This document shows, one piece after another, positions 1 through 12,015 of a stretch of 64,000 nt of DNA. Numbering within the stretch: position 1 is the first letter of the stretch; each line of letters starts with the position of its first letter. The notes beneath the pieces were generated by a model, which saw nothing but the letters and a program-made list of their open reading frames with translations, was not told the origin of the DNA and did not search any database. Origin of the DNA: Protula sp. h YS-2021 (lineage: Eukaryota > Annelida > Polychaeta > Sabellida > Serpulidae). The translations under genes and the position numbers were made by a program. Location of the stretch: the NCBI GenBank assembly GCA_949752745.1, contig OX457034.1, positions 2,204,646-2,268,645 on the forward strand, given 5' to 3'.

Positions 1-935
1 TGCTCTATTTGGGTTGTATTTAGTACCGTTATGGCCACTCAGTGTTTGTTAGGTGCAGTACCAAAGTTCGGGATCGGCATCGCTTTAACATCGCTATGGC
101 TACTCAATATGTGTTAAGTGCAGTACAAGGGCTCGGAATTTGCATTTAACACCGTTATGGTTACTCAGTGTGTACTAAGTGCAGTGCCAAGGTTTGGGAT
201 CTGCATCGTTTTAGCACCGTTGTTTTCTCTCAGTGTGTGTTACATGCAGCGCCAGGCTCGGTATTTGCATCGTTTAGGCAAGGTTACGACAAATTAGTGT
301 GTGCTGTGTGCAGTGCCAGGGCTCGGAACTTGCATCATTTTAGCATCGCTATGGCTGTTCAGTGTGTGTTATGTGTTACGTACAGTGCCAGGGCTCGTTA
401 TTTGCATCGTTATAGCACTGTGTTACGTGCATTGATGTTATTTGTATTGTTGTAACAGCGTTATGGCCACTTAGTGTGTGTTATTTGGAGTGCCAGGGCT
501 CGGGATCTGTATTGTTACAGCACCGTTATGGCCACTCAGTGTGTGGTATGTGCAGTGTCAGGGCTCGGGATCTGTATTGTTACAACACCGTTATGGCCAC
601 TCAGTGTGTGCTATGTGTAGTGCCAGGGCTCGGGATCTGTATTGTTACAGCACCGTTATGGCCACTCAGTGTATGGTATGTGCAGTGCCAGGGCTCGGGA
701 TCTGTATTGTTATAGCACCGTTATGGCCACTCAGTGTGTTATGTGCAGTGCCAGGGCTCGGAATCTGTATCGTTTGAGCACCGTTATGGCCACTCAGTGC
801 GTGTTATGTGTAGTGCCAGGGCTCGGGATCTGTATTGTTACAGCACCGTTATGGCCACTCAGAGTGTGTTATGTGCAGTGTCAGGGTTCTGGATTTGCAT
901 CGTTTTATCACCGTTCTGGCCACTCAGTGAGCCAT
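1..935. repeat. 65-bp minisatellite
   Basis: Tandem units of about 65 bp, each with a TGCCAGGGCTCGG core and a CCGTTATGGCCACTCAGTG segment. Successive cores at 491, 556, 621 and 686 give an exact 65-bp period. Units become more divergent toward position 1 and the array runs off the left edge. Short open frames here are products of the repeat. Confidence 0.9.
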
Positions 936-1784
936 AGCAGTGATGGAAACATGTTGTAATCAAGGAGGGGATGGGGACTCAGCTTCGAAATATCGCCCAA
1001 AGTTGTGAGTTTATCTGTCAAACATTTTGAATGAAAACACAAAGTTAAACAGTTGAGCTTTATTTGGGAACTAGGAAGGTTGGGATGGGGATTATAACCG
1101 TTAAATTCCCGTGTTTCATTCGACATGCATCATGTACTATGTATACTACTGGAAATGTGGGAGGTGATGCAACCCCTGAATTCCCTCTCTTGGATCCGGC
1201 ACAGCATAATGTAGATTTTTTACAATTGGAAGTGCTATGCATTCGGCTGGTTAATGAAACTGTTTTAGAGAACTGTTTTAGAATGTCTAGACATCAAAAG
1301 GTTGTTAAAACCAAACCTTATGTATACAAATGTATAGCTTTCTGAGTTGCGTATAATACTTATAGCAGCGATAAATGGCTTTGAAAGTAAAGCGAAACTC
1401 CCAAAACTGGTGTTATCAACCCATATCATTATTGCAAAAATCATGTTTTAAAACAAAACACAATTGAACTCAACTTAAACAAGATATAACGCTAACTTTC
1501 CTTAAAATACAAGTGATACTTTGTAGTAACTTTAGATATAAAATACAAAATAAGTTGCATCTGACACTTCAAATCTCATTTGTTAACTTTGAAGGTCAAA
1601 GGCAATGTCAGCGAACAATCTCTAAAGAGACTCGCATTTCGTGGCTGTTACAAGTTACAATATTTGTTACTTTACTGACTCTGCATCTGTATTTCATTTA
1701 ATATTTCTTGTGTTTCAACATAAATGACTCCCTGAATAATAAGCTAAATAAGACATAACAAGGTAATGTTGTGAGTAAATAATC
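936..1784. other. gene-free stretch
   Basis: AT-rich sequence without a repeat or recognisable protein. A 93-codon plus-strand open frame at 1064-1345 has no recognisable domain and no supporting splice signals that I could see. Confidence 0.5.
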
Positions 1785-2140
1785 TAATATAGATCACTGC
1801 TATTATTGCACTACTGATTAAGCCAAGAAAAGCATGATTTGCTGTATTGTGAGAATCAGAAACAATATAGATCACTGCTATATCACTGCACTACTCATTA
1901 AGTCAAACGAAGCATAAGATGTTGTAGCGTGAGAATCAGCAACAATATAGATCACTGTTATAGTATTTCACTACTGATTAAACCAGACAAAGTATGGGTT
2001 GATGTATTGTGAGAACCAGCAACGACATAGAACACTGCTGGATCATTGCGCCACTGGTTAACTAAACAAGCGTGAGCTGTTGTAGCGTGAGAATCAGCAA
2101 AAATATAAATTACATCTACGTCATTGCGCCATTGATTAAT
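1785..2140. repeat. 80-bp tandem repeat, degenerate
   Basis: About four and a half units of roughly 80 bp. ATCACTG or its variants recur at 1793, 1871, 1951 and 2031, and each unit also has a GTGAGAATCAGCAAC-like segment. Confidence 0.8.
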
Positions 2141-2484
2141 CCAATTAATTGCATAAATTACATAAATATTAGTGTAAAAGAAAATTTTGCATATCTTCTG
2201 GGCTCGTTTTTTTCATATTTTATTTTATAATATAGCTTAAATATTACTATTAAGTATTCGTAACCCCAACTACCTGCTTTTCTTACACCTCAGCTTTATA
2301 GTATACCTAATTGTGAAATGTGTTTTATTGCATTTAGGTTGAAAAGAACATTTATCTTTTAGAAACTCAGCATAATGCTATTGTATAATGCAGTAAACTC
2401 AAAATAACCATAAATTTATGTGATCAAGCATGTTCCAAATGGAATTTAAGCCTCGTAATTGCTGAAAGGAAAATCTCGGTGTAT

Positions 2485-2605
2485 GCAGATGTCAAGTCAG
2501 GTAAATATCCAGGGGGACGCAGATATCAAGTCAGGTGAATATCCAGGGGGTACAGATATCAAGTCAGGTGAATATCCAGGGGGACGCAGATATCCAGTTC
2601 AGGAG
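2485..2605. repeat. 33-bp minisatellite, three units
   Basis: Three near-identical units, each containing TCAAGTCAGGTGAATATCCA followed by a G run. Confidence 0.85.
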
Positions 2606-2659
2606 TTGGAACACCCCAAAAAAATCGAAAAATATTTTCGATTGTTTAACTTCGTGCCT

Positions 2660-2845
2660 TTGTAAGTTTGACTGGTACACTCGATACTTCGGGCGATTTT
2701 GAAGTTGACTTCCACCCCTTCCACACTTAAACAAAATATGTTAAGCTTTGTATTTTCAAAAAAAATTTGACTGGTAAACTAACTACTTCGGGTGAATTTT
2801 GAAAGCTGACCAACTCCATCCACCACTTAATCAAAACCTGCATCT
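2660..2845. repeat. two-unit degenerate direct repeat
   Basis: A segment starting TTTGACTGGTA and containing TACTTCGGG occurs twice about 100 bp apart, with many substitutions between the copies. Confidence 0.6.
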
Positions 2846-2984
2846 ACCATTGCAATAGCTGAACAAATAAACTACGTTGCTGTAGAATATGTATCTTGCT
2901 AAGTCATTCCTTACACTAATTGCTTAAGAAGGCAAAAGATAAGTGGATACATTATGAGAATCATCAAACGCTAGAGGTTGTATA

Positions 2985-3370
2985 TTTCTACAATAATTTG
3001 AGGACACAGAATGAAAACATTGTGATAACATTGTGATAACAATCTGTTCTAGAAGAATTTGCAGTTATGCGGTAATGTGAGAACACAACACGGGAACACC
3101 ATGGTAACATCGTAATAATGCTCGTTAGAGCAGCACATACAATTCTGCAGTAACATGGGAACACAGCACGGGGCCACCATGGTAACATCGTAATAACGCC
3201 CGTTAGAGGAGTACATACAAAAAAATTCTGCAGTAACATGGGAACATAGAATGAAGACAGTGTGATAACGTCATAATAACGCTGTCTTATAGGAAGATAT
3301 AAAATTTTGCAGTAATATGATAACACAGAATGAAAACAGTATAATAATATAATAACGCTCTCTTATAGAT
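2985..3370. repeat. 80-bp tandem repeat
   Basis: About four and a half units. GTAAYRTGRGAACACA-type segments recur at 3072, 3150, 3233 and 3312, and each unit also carries CCATGGTAACATCGTAATAA or a variant. 3371-3978 is AT-rich and I see nothing in it. Confidence 0.8.
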
Positions 3371-3978
3371 CTCATATGGGTAGAAAATTCCGAAATAATA
3401 GGCACGGTTAGTAGAAGGTTTACTTTGCACTTTACTTATCAATTACTACGGCTTTGTTAGACCACGAGAGGCAAACTTTTCTCAGCTCAATGCAGCCATT
3501 GCCTAACACTGAGATGCTAATTTTTTGCGTGCAATGATCTCAGATCTTTATCACGTACTAATACTAACTTGCATCACATTGGATGTAAGCATAACACTTT
3601 AATTTAACAATTATTACTTGCAACAGTCGAGTATTACTTACTTAATACAAACGAAGGAATGGTCAATAAGAAATTTAATACGCATACATTTTAAGAGGAT
3701 CAAATTTTGATATATATTAATGCAATTTTGTGTTGACTGCCTTGCATTGATTATTTGGAATTAATATTTATTATGGTTACAGTAATGGTGTTAGGCTTAT
3801 AATAGTACTACGATTAACATTGGTTCTCTTTTGAACAGGTACTTAGACAGGTATTCGAAACGTTTGTATCATTGTCCAGGTAACACGCATAACAACAAGA
3901 ATTAGCGCATTATCAATTTTAGCATGATCCATAACAAGGCAACTTATTTCAAATGCAACAGCTTTTGTATTCTATATA

Positions 3979-4035
3979 TAACACACAGACACAGACACAG
4001 ACACAGACACACACACATACACACACACACACACC
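3979..4035. repeat. (CA)n microsatellite
   Basis: Uninterrupted CACAGA then CACACA tracts, directly next to the hairpin element at 4058. Confidence 0.9.
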
Positions 4036-4057
4036 CCGTATTGTTGGAATTACACTT

Positions 4058-4078
4058 ACGCAGTGTCGTGTTTACATG

Positions 4079-4172
<94 letters not shown>

Positions 4173-4220
4173 CATATGTAAACAGCGGGCGATTCATCAC
4201 ATATAAACACGACACTGCGT
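4058..4220. mobile_element. hairpin MITE with an (AT)n loop
   Basis: ACGCAGTGTCGTGTTTA at the left end is repeated as its exact reverse complement at 4204-4220. Between them is a pure AT dinucleotide tract of about 90 bp. The whole unit could fold into a single cruciform. No clear target duplication is visible, so it may be a small MITE in which a microsatellite has expanded. Confidence 0.6.
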
Positions 4221-4399
4221 TAACTACGTCAACACCTACCTTGTTCAAGTTTTAACGCGACACAGTCGTCTTCTGACCACAAGTTAATTTCTGTACAGCA
4301 CTATTCTTTTGGCCCGCAGAAACCCTCTATTTTTGTATAACTCAACCACGACCTTTGAGATGATACTATGTGGTGTAGTCACACTTGCACAGGTGATGC

Positions 4400-4625
4400 A
4401 GAAAGATGTGATCTAGTCATTTTTGTTGTTGTCTTATTCGATATAGTCACACGTGATAGAGTAATAGGTGATATAGCCGTGCGTTTTGAAGTCTTACGTT
4501 TTGATGCGTTAGTTAGTCTTACGTGATGTAGTCATGCATGATTTACTCAAACGTGATTTAATCATACGTGATGTAGACATGCACGATGAATTCATGCGTG
4601 ATTAGCAATATTGCTGTAGTCACAC
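4400..4625. repeat. degenerate 17-20 bp repeat
   Basis: Loosely repeated GATGTAGTCA / ACGTGAT words, too diverged to fix the period. Confidence 0.55.
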
Positions 4626-4629
4626 TTGA

Positions 4630-5521
4630 TGAAGTCATAATATTAATAATATTAACTGACTTGATTAATCTTTTCACTCCATGTTGTTTGATTACATTGA
4701 AAAAAGTCTTACATCCGAAAACACTCTTGCTGTTCAGTTACGAACAGAATAGAAGAATTATAATCACCTTTGCCCTTTAATGTTGAATACAAAATATACA
4801 ACTTTTACTTACACTGTATATTATATTATAACAAGCTCAAAAATGATATCGGTGCACCTTTTCACATAGAGTCACATTTATTAATTATTTAGCCTTTTTT
4901 CAACTATTTTAAATTACATATTTGCAATATCAAAATACAGTTTCTATGTATGTTCTGAAAAGCTTTTCGCGCTACCAGACTTACACACACTTGTTGTCAC
5001 TTAATAGCCCACACCAAAGACAATGCACTCCCGTATGAAGAAATGATAGTAAATTTTGCATTATCTGGCCGCGCACGAAAATTCCGTCGAAACATTTGAA
5101 CGAACGTCATAGGTATAAGTCAACGTAATGCTTACGACGGCTTTACCAGGAATCTCTTCAAGGTTTGCGTAATGGGAAATATCTGATAGCGCAAAAGAAG
5201 GTATGAGCACGCTTTTGACTATCTATGGTTTGTGTTATAATAGCGATAGACCATGAACCAGGGCACTTATGGAAGATCAATAAAGTAACGGTTGCACGAT
5301 TCATTCAAAGGCCTTCCACGCGTGCCCGAATGCAATAATAACACCCAGCCCATAGCCTGTTTCTATATAAAACAAGTTTTGAACAAATGCCTGGACGTTA
5401 TTAACATATTTACATATTTTTGTTTTTACTTTTGTAAAACAGTAAGACACAGTTCGTTTTGCACACAAGAAACTCTCCATCCAACAGAACGTTGATGATG
5501 TAAATGCTACTTTGTTAACCA
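4630..5521. other. 3' flank of the mucin gene
   Basis: AT-rich sequence downstream of the minus-strand mucin gene. A TTTATT (AATAAA on the minus strand) near 4869 could be its polyadenylation signal. I see nothing else. Confidence 0.4.
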
Positions 5522-8406
5522 TTAAGAGGTTTTAAGAAAGCATATTATTTGATTTTTTATGTAGGCCAACAATGATTTTAACGTTGCTGTAAAGCTTTCC
5601 AGTAGCGTTATGTGTGTTTTCCCGATCTCGATCGGGCTAGCTGAACTATCGCCCGTGCTCATATTTTTTGTAGCTTTGGTTGTTTCAGTCATCTTTTGTT
5701 TTGTAGTAAAATGGGTTCGATTTTGCATTTGCGTAAAATGAGTCTGCTCTGCAGATCTAGTTGTTATATTATGGGCTATAGCAGAATTTTCTGTTGCTTG
5801 GCTTTTGTTCATGGAAACGGAAACGCGAGATATAATTGTTTCATTTGTCCCCAGGGTGTGTAGTTTCGCAGTATGTTGATGTATGTCGTCGTTGTCAGTT
5901 GTTCTTACATGGCTTCGTAACAGACTGTTCTTGGCTATTGTATGAGTTGTTTTAGTTTGCTGTTCATGTAGCGTCTGTGTTTCGTGTGTCTCAGCACTGT
6001 TTGTAAGTGCTTCTGTTTTAGTATGGTTTGATAGAGATCTGTGAGCGTGGTTAGTCAAAGATAAAGTGTCAGTGTGGTAAGCAACAGATGAAACGCCGGT
6101 TTGGTTAGCTGAAGATGAAGTGTCGGTATGGTTAGCCAAAGTCGGGGTGTCAGTATGGTTTGCTAAAGATGAAGTGCCAGGATGGTTAGTTGAAGTCTGG
6201 CTGTCAGTATGATAAGCTAAAGATGGGTTGTCAGTGTGGTTAGCCATATATGCGTTGTCAGTATGGTAAGTTAAAGATGGTGAGTCAGTATTTTTGGTTA
6301 TAGATGACGGGTCTGTGTTTTTAGTTGAAGATGAGGTGCCATTATCAGAACGGTTGGTTATAGATAATATGTCAGTAAGGTTGGTTATAGATAATTTGCT
6401 AGTATGGTTGGTTATAGAAAACATGTCAGTAAGGTTTGTTATAGATAACGTGTCAGTTTGGTTGGTTATAGATGGCGTATCAGTACGGTTGGTTATAGAT
6501 AACGTGTCTGTATGTTTGCTTATAAATGGCTTGTCAGTACGTTTGGCTACATATGGTACAGTATTATTGCTTGCTACTATTTGTCTAGTAGTCTGGTTCT
6601 TTATCAGTTGTTGTTCAGTTTGAATTGCTTCAGTCTGGGTATTGATTTGGCTTGTCACAAAGTGTGATGTAGTTTGATTTTTTACTAACTGCGTAGTCAT
6701 TTTACCTGTCACAGAGTGTGATGCAATTTGGTTTGTTACCGACTGTGTTGTCATTTTACCTTTTAGAGAGAGGTGTGCAGTTTTATTTGTTAATTTTTGC
6801 GTAGAAATTTGATTTATCACAGAGTGTGGTGCACTATGGTTTGTTATTGATAGTGCCTTGCTTTGGCTTGTAATAGAGTTTGACCAAGCTTGTTTTGTTG
6901 CTGATTGCGTAGTCATTTCACTTGTCACAGAGTCCGATGCATTTTCGCTTATTTCTGAGTGTGTTGTTAGACCTTTCACTTGTGTTGAACTTGCTTTGTC
7001 TAAAGTCGATATTATTGGTGAATGGATAGTTGGCTGGATAATTGATGATTGTAACGACCGTGGTTTGGCCGTTGTTGGGCTTGATGATGACGGATTGGTC
7101 GTTGATGGTTGTACCACCGATCGCTTGGTCGTTGATGGTCTTAATGGTGATAGGTAGGTGATTGGTTGTTGCGAGAACGATGGCGTGGAAGTTACTGGTC
7201 TTGGTGATGATGGGTTGGTTATAGATAGTCGTGGTACTGATGGCATTGCTGGTCTTGATGATGATAGGTGGGTTGTTGTTGATTGTGATAGCGATGAATT
7301 GGTCGTTGCTGGTCTTGATGATGGTGGGTGGGTGGCTGATGCTTGTAGTAATGATGGCATGACCGCTGCTGATTTTGATGATAGATGGGTGGTTGATGGC
7401 TGTGGTAACGACGGCGTCGTCGTTGCTTGTCTTGAGGATGATGGCTGGGTGGTTGGTAGCTGTAGCAACGATTGCTTGGTTGTTGCTGGTGTTGATGGTG
7501 ACAGGTGGGCTGTCGGTGGTTGGGATAACGATCCCTTGGTCGTTGCTGGTATTGATGATAATCGGTGGGTAATGGATTGTTGTGATAGCGACGGCTTGGT
7601 CGTTGCTGGTCTAGATGATGATGGATGGGTGGTTAATGATTGTGACAACGATGGGGTGGTCGTTGCTAGGCTTGATGATGATGGGTTGGTGGCCGATGGT
7701 TGTGGTACTGATGAGTGGCTTGAAGCTAGCAGTAGTGCTGATGTTTGGTGTGAGTGAGTTGATGAAGAATGTGGGACAGATACACTATGTGTATTTGCTT
7801 GATGTTGCATTGATGAGCGCGTTGTTGTCGGCTGTGTCGTTCGAGTGTTATTCTCTGAAGGAGTTGTTGGCTGTGTTGTTAGAGCATTATTCTTTGAAGG
7901 GAATGTTGTTTGTTGTGTCGTCAGATTATTATTATCTGAAGGGATTGTTGTTGATAAAGTCATTAGAATATAATTCTTTGAAGGGGATGTTGTCATTGTC
8001 GTTAGAATATTATTCTTTGAAGTAGTTGTTGTTTGTGTCGCCAGAGTATTCTTTGAAGGCGTTGCTGGTTGTGTCGTTACAGTAGAAATTATATGTGTTT
8101 GCTTTGAACCTGCTTGAATATTTTGTGCTGTTATATTCTGACCTTGCCTCGATGATGTTGTAGACTTGTTGAGTTTATTTTCTATCTGGATACTTGGAGC
8201 AGTTGTGCTTGTATCGTCTAAACCTTTGACCTTGTTTCTTGTGTTTCCTACTGTGAAAATGTTGAATGATGTTGACATTGTTCTTGTTGTTGAAGCACTG
8301 GAACTGCAATTTGATTCGTCTTTTCCATCAAAGCAATGGCTAATAGAATCACAAACATACTGGCGGTCAATACACTTCTCTGTGCATGCAAACTGCTCCC
8401 CACAGT
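5522..8406 (-). CDS. EGF-LDLa mucin-like secreted protein, exon 3
   Basis: Last and largest exon of a three-exon gene (exons 11148-11067, 9159-9037 and 8406-5522), together 3090 bp or 1029 codons plus stop. The acceptor is TTTGTAG just before 8406. The exon opens with an LDL-receptor class A domain of six Cys ending in FDGKDESNC, the acidic Ca-binding signature of that family. About 900 residues of Ser/Thr/Pro-rich sequence follow, in two blocks: one of roughly 20-residue units with words such as SRPATTKPSLSQ, and one of roughly 12-residue units such as TNHTDTPS that supply many N-glycosylation sequons. This architecture implies a heavily O- and N-glycosylated extracellular protein. No convincing transmembrane segment precedes the stop, so it is probably secreted, unless a further exon is missed. 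Partner and exact role are unknown. Confidence 0.85.
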
Positions 8407-9036
8407 CTACAAATATTAAGATGAGATGCATTACTTTATGTTGTAATATCACAGTTGTAATATTATTTTCAAGAGGAAAGTAGTTTTTGAAGGAGTGGAG
8501 TTTTTATTATGCTCTACTTTATTTTATTATCGTTGTGTCTTTGATTGTGTAAGAAATAAAACCATGAATTTTATATTAAAAAAGCAAGAATAACACAAAG
8601 CACTGAGGCTCTGTACTAATATTTAAGAAGCAAAATGATGCAGTTTATTTATCAGTTATTTTATATTCAGTATTCTCTATAAGCTTTTTAATTACTATTT
8701 TGGTCTTGATTCAGACTTCACGGTAAAATAGTGTAAGATACTACAACAGTATTCCCGAAAAGTATTCCATTTCCGTTTAAATTTCTTTTCTTTCTGTGTT
8801 AATACAGTAAATAACCCTCTTTCCTGTTTATTATCCCGTTCTCCAGGATTTTTTGTCTTTATTCAGCAAGAATGGTCAAACATTTTAACAACAGTATTGG
8901 ATACTAATATTGGTTGATTGTAGAACTAAGATACTTTCTTGTAACCACATCGCTGGATAGCACCACAGTTACACTTTCGTAAATGTCGTTTATACGTTAT
9001 TTTATATAAGAAAATAAATTTGTGGAAATAACATAC
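8407..9036 (-). other. intron 2 of the mucin gene
   Basis: Donor GTATGT directly after 9037 and acceptor TTTGTAG before 8406, both on the minus strand. The join is phase 1 (T plus AC). AT-rich, with no recognisable element. Confidence 0.75.
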
Positions 9037-9159
9037 ATTCTTGGCAATTGCCTCCCGCGTGATTGTCTGGACAGTGGCACGCGCCTTTCCCTGATGACGT
9101 CATGTAGCAGGTGCCCCCATGGTAGCATGTGATCTGCCGACAGGGATCCAAAACGGCTC
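9037..9159 (-). CDS. EGF-like domain exon (exon 2) of the mucin gene
   Basis: A 123-bp exon too short to stand out as an open frame. Translated on the minus strand it gives six Cys spaced C-x4-C-x5-C-x9-C-x-C-x8-C with HGGTC and a CHC centre, the classic EGF-like pattern. The acceptor is TCTCTAG and the donor is GTATGT. Both boundaries are phase 1, the symmetrical class typical of shuffled extracellular modules. The 5' side completes a Gly codon with exon 1 and the 3' side a Tyr codon with exon 3. Typical EGF modules of this kind mediate extracellular protein contacts; no Ca-binding consensus (D-x-D/N) is obvious. Confidence 0.85.
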
Positions 9160-9499
9160 CTAGAGATAGCACGATTTATATTACACCTATTTATTTTTTA
9201 TTTCATGTTTATATCGTTTTTAAGAGTTTGGACGCGGTTTTCCGTTACATTTGTTTATTGCTCATGTCAATGTTTTGTTTACGGGGCCAGGCATGGCTCT
9301 TTTCACCCCCGTGCTGATCCTATTTTTATTTCTATCTCTTTGTTTTCAAATTTCCAACGTATTATATATTTTATAAACCTACATATATACTTTTTATATA
9401 TTATTTCAAAATGATATTTTTAAAGCTGATTTTAAAACAAATCTAGCTCTGAATGAGTAACAACAGAATAAAGGTTTCTTGCATTTGTTCAAATATTTT

Positions 9500-9586
9500 T
9501 AATCGAGATAGCTATAGCGCTTTTCCTGTTATACAGTATTCTAAATCGAGATAGCCATAGTGCTTTTTCTGTTATGATGCACACTG
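9500..9586. repeat. 43-bp tandem duplication
   Basis: AATCGAGATAGC begins near-identical copies at 9500 and 9543, each ending in CTGTTAT. Confidence 0.75.
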
Positions 9587-9598
9587 GTTTCCTCCTGG

Positions 9599-10135
9599 TG
9601 TAATGAAACGTTTTGACCCCCAAACAAATCGACCCCCGGTCGATTTCTTTTAAAACAAACAGACCCCCCGGTCGATTTGTTTTAGGAAAGCCCGCCATTA
9701 CAAACAGACCTCCCCTATAATAAAATGACCCCCTCCAAATAATCATGTTTAAATATAAAATGGAAGTAAAAAATGTGCATATGGTTTTTAAATACTATTT
9801 TAAGCATTTTCTACCTCTTGATGTAGAAAATTATTATTTTTAGCCTTTTAAATGCCATTATTGAGCTTGGACAGATTTTTTGGTGACTGTATGTTATTGG
9901 TGTTGAAAGTGTTTTCATGTTTAAAAATGTAGATGTTAGTTGCTAAATAAATTGTTATTCATGGATATAGTTTTTATTTCAGTTAAAGAAACTAATAAGG
10001 TGGCCATATGTGGAAAGAAATAAAGAAATCAACAAAAAATAAGATGGTTAAAACATTACATGGGGGGTCTGTTTGTTTTAAAACAAATCGACCGGGGGGG
10101 TCGATTTATTTTGGGGGTCGAAACGTTTCCTTACA
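9599..10135 (+). mobile_element. Ginger1-like non-autonomous element, family A, copy 1
   Basis: A 537-bp element in intron 1. It begins TGTAATGAAACGTTTTGACC and ends with the inverted form (CGAAACGTTTCCTTACA). The terminal inverted repeats continue through C/G runs and GGTCGATTTGTTTTA-type words. It is flanked by CTGG (9595-9598) and CCGG (10136-10139), a 4-bp duplication with one substitution that fits CpG decay. No transposase is encoded. TGT...ACA ends with CCGG duplications are the published hallmarks of Ginger1 transposons, whose transposase is related to Gypsy integrase. Assignment to Ginger1 is inference from the ends. Confidence 0.75.
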
Positions 10136-10212
10136 CCGGTTCGTAAATAGTGTGTACCTTCGGGTAAACTATGTATCTGTACATTACTTCATAAATGTGT
10201 TGTACAAAGCAT

Positions 10213-10395
10213 GCCCTATGGGTGGAGGGGGGAAGGATGGAAGGGGAGCGGTGGAGGGGAAGGGTGGAGTGGGAGGGGTGGAGGTGGAGGGGTGGAGGGG
10301 TGGAGGGGGACGGGTCGAGTGGGACGGGTGGAGGGGACGGAGAGGGAGAGGGGTGGAGCTTGAGGGGTGGAGGGGGAGGGGTGAAGGGGGAAGAG
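10213..10395. repeat. G-rich minisatellite GGGGTGGAG
   Basis: Irregular repeats of GGGTGGAGGGG on the plus strand. Many runs of three or more G make G-quadruplex formation plausible. It follows the Ginger1-like element within intron 1. Confidence 0.85.
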
Positions 10396-10582
10396 CAGGC
10401 GTCGATTCTGATTTTCACAGTGTTTACCGATTCTGTTTGTTGTATTCCTATCTTTTGTCTTATGCTCTATGTGTTCCAGAACGCGATATATTGTATACCC
10501 CCTCTCCTGTGATAATGATAATTCTTTTTGTTTATTCCTAGCTTTGGCCTAATATTCTTTGTTTTCTAGAACGCCATATATT

Positions 10583-10825
10583 GCAATGGAAACTGCAGCA
10601 ATAAATTGCAGTAATAAATTTCCCCTAAACTGCAGCAATAAATTCCCCTTAAACTGTAGCAATGACCTCCCCCCCCCCCAAAAAAAAACAAAAAAAACTG
10701 CAGCAGTGACTCCCCCCCCCCCCCCCCAACTGCAGCAACAAATTCCCTCAAACTGTGGCAGTAAATTTTCCCCAAACTGTATCAATAAAGTTTGCCCCAA
10801 ACAGCAGCAATAAACTCCCCCAAAG
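10583..10825. repeat. 24-bp repeat with C runs
   Basis: AACTGCAGCAATAAATTCCCC-like units, interrupted by long C and A homopolymers. Confidence 0.8.
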
Positions 10826-11066
10826 TAAGCACTGTATTTGGCAAAGTATGTGCATTTTCACAATTCTGCGTACCAACGGACACGAATCTCTTATAATAGA
10901 TCTTCCATATTTCGTGCGTATAAAATGTAAATATAGACCTTAAAAAAGACACAGTTATGCGGACAAATCGAGCGCAACTCACCCTCATGCCTCAGCCAAG
11001 GCGGAAAACTGTGACGGTAATAGCGCTTTTTGGGTATAATGTTACGTGTAATATCCAGACACTTAC

Positions 11067-11148
11067 CATCAGCAAATGGCAGGAATCCGACAAAACAGAA
11101 ATAAACGACAGTCCGGTGCATCTCGTAGTGCGCCAATGTCAAATGCAT
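11067..11148 (-). CDS. signal-peptide exon (exon 1) of the mucin gene
   Basis: Minus-strand exon ending at a consensus donor (GATG|GTAAGT) in phase 1, which fits the phase-1 acceptor of the EGF exon. Two in-frame ATGs exist: 11148 and 11121. From the second, MHRTVVYFCFVGFLPFADG is a compact signal peptide with a hydrophobic core and Ala near a likely cleavage site. The second ATG has a purine at -3 and the better context; starting at the first adds nine residues. Total protein is 1029 or 1020 residues. The three exons sum to a multiple of three, which supports the model. Confidence 0.75.
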
Positions 11149-11405
11149 GAAGTCGTTTCACTCGATCTCAGAGTTTGACTGAAGAATGTAGAAATCACAT
11201 TTGTCTGTCTGAACATTATTATTTCATGTTGTTTTGCTAATTTTATGTCGCTAGTGCGATTGCATATGAGCAGAAACACGAGGCCTTGTATTGACTTTCT
11301 ACGTAAAACACGATCATCGCAATTAAAAGAAGATAGTTTGGAGTCGAAGTGGGTGTGACGCGCAATAAACTGCAAATATCGCCGCTGTGTGTGAGAACAT
11401 TACAG

Positions 11406-11413
11406 CTTTTATA
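11406..11413 (-). promoter_or_regulatory. candidate TATA box of the mucin gene
   Basis: TATAAAAG on the minus strand about 260 bp upstream of the start codons. Position and sequence fit a core promoter, but no initiator was verified. Confidence 0.35.
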
Positions 11414-12011
11414 GTCTGGTGGGTTTACTTTTGCAAAAGGTTAGGCTTGCTAAAAATTACAATAAAATCAGATTCTTGAAGGTCACGCTGACTGTTCAAT
11501 GTTAGTTTTACTGTCACTATTATTATTAATATTATTTTATAATCATATTAATAATATTTATAAATATTTTATGCTATTATGTTTATTATTTTACAGTAAT
11601 ATTAGTAATATTTATTAATATTTAAAATAATAATAACACTGATAGCAGTGATAGCAGTGGCAGTAGTTGCAGTAATAGTAGTAGAAATAGTAGTAGTGGT
11701 AGTAACACCAGTAGCATTAGTACTTGTAGCATTAGTAGTAGCAGCAGTAGTAGCATTACAATAATAGTATTGGGGCTGTCATTGTTGTTTCACACTGTTT
11801 CGCGGATTTCTTTTTTTTAGTGTAAATATTGCATCTAATACAGTGACTTATTTAACCGATTTGGTTCGATGCTGCAGGATGTTACGTCAAAAGTACGCCT
11901 TAATGCTGCCGTTTAATGGCTCACAGGTTCACAATGCGCCTGTGCATCGGCGGCGTACTGCTGTTCTTTACGGGTGCACAATGACGCTGTTATTCTGCGA
12001 AGGGGATGACG
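11414..12011. repeat. AT-rich spacer with a (TAG)n tract
   Basis: 11640-11765 is a degenerate AGTAGT/AGCAGT trinucleotide tract. The rest is AT-rich intergenic sequence without a recognisable gene. Confidence 0.7.
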
Positions 12012-12015
12012 CCGG

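Larger units (their letters stand above)
9160..11066 (-). other. intron 1 of the mucin gene
   Basis: Starts with a consensus GTAAGT donor at 11066-11061 and ends with TCTCTAG before 9159. It carries a Ginger1-like element, a G-rich minisatellite and a 24-bp repeat, listed separately. Confidence 0.75.

Noticed and set aside
1064..1345. 93-codon frame as a possible exon
   Set aside because: No recognisable domain, codon bias or paired splice sites.
6294..7757. Plus-strand frames of 99-199 codons opposite the mucin exon
   Set aside because: Antisense shadows of the repetitive mucin sequence; the minus-strand frame has splice support and conserved domains.
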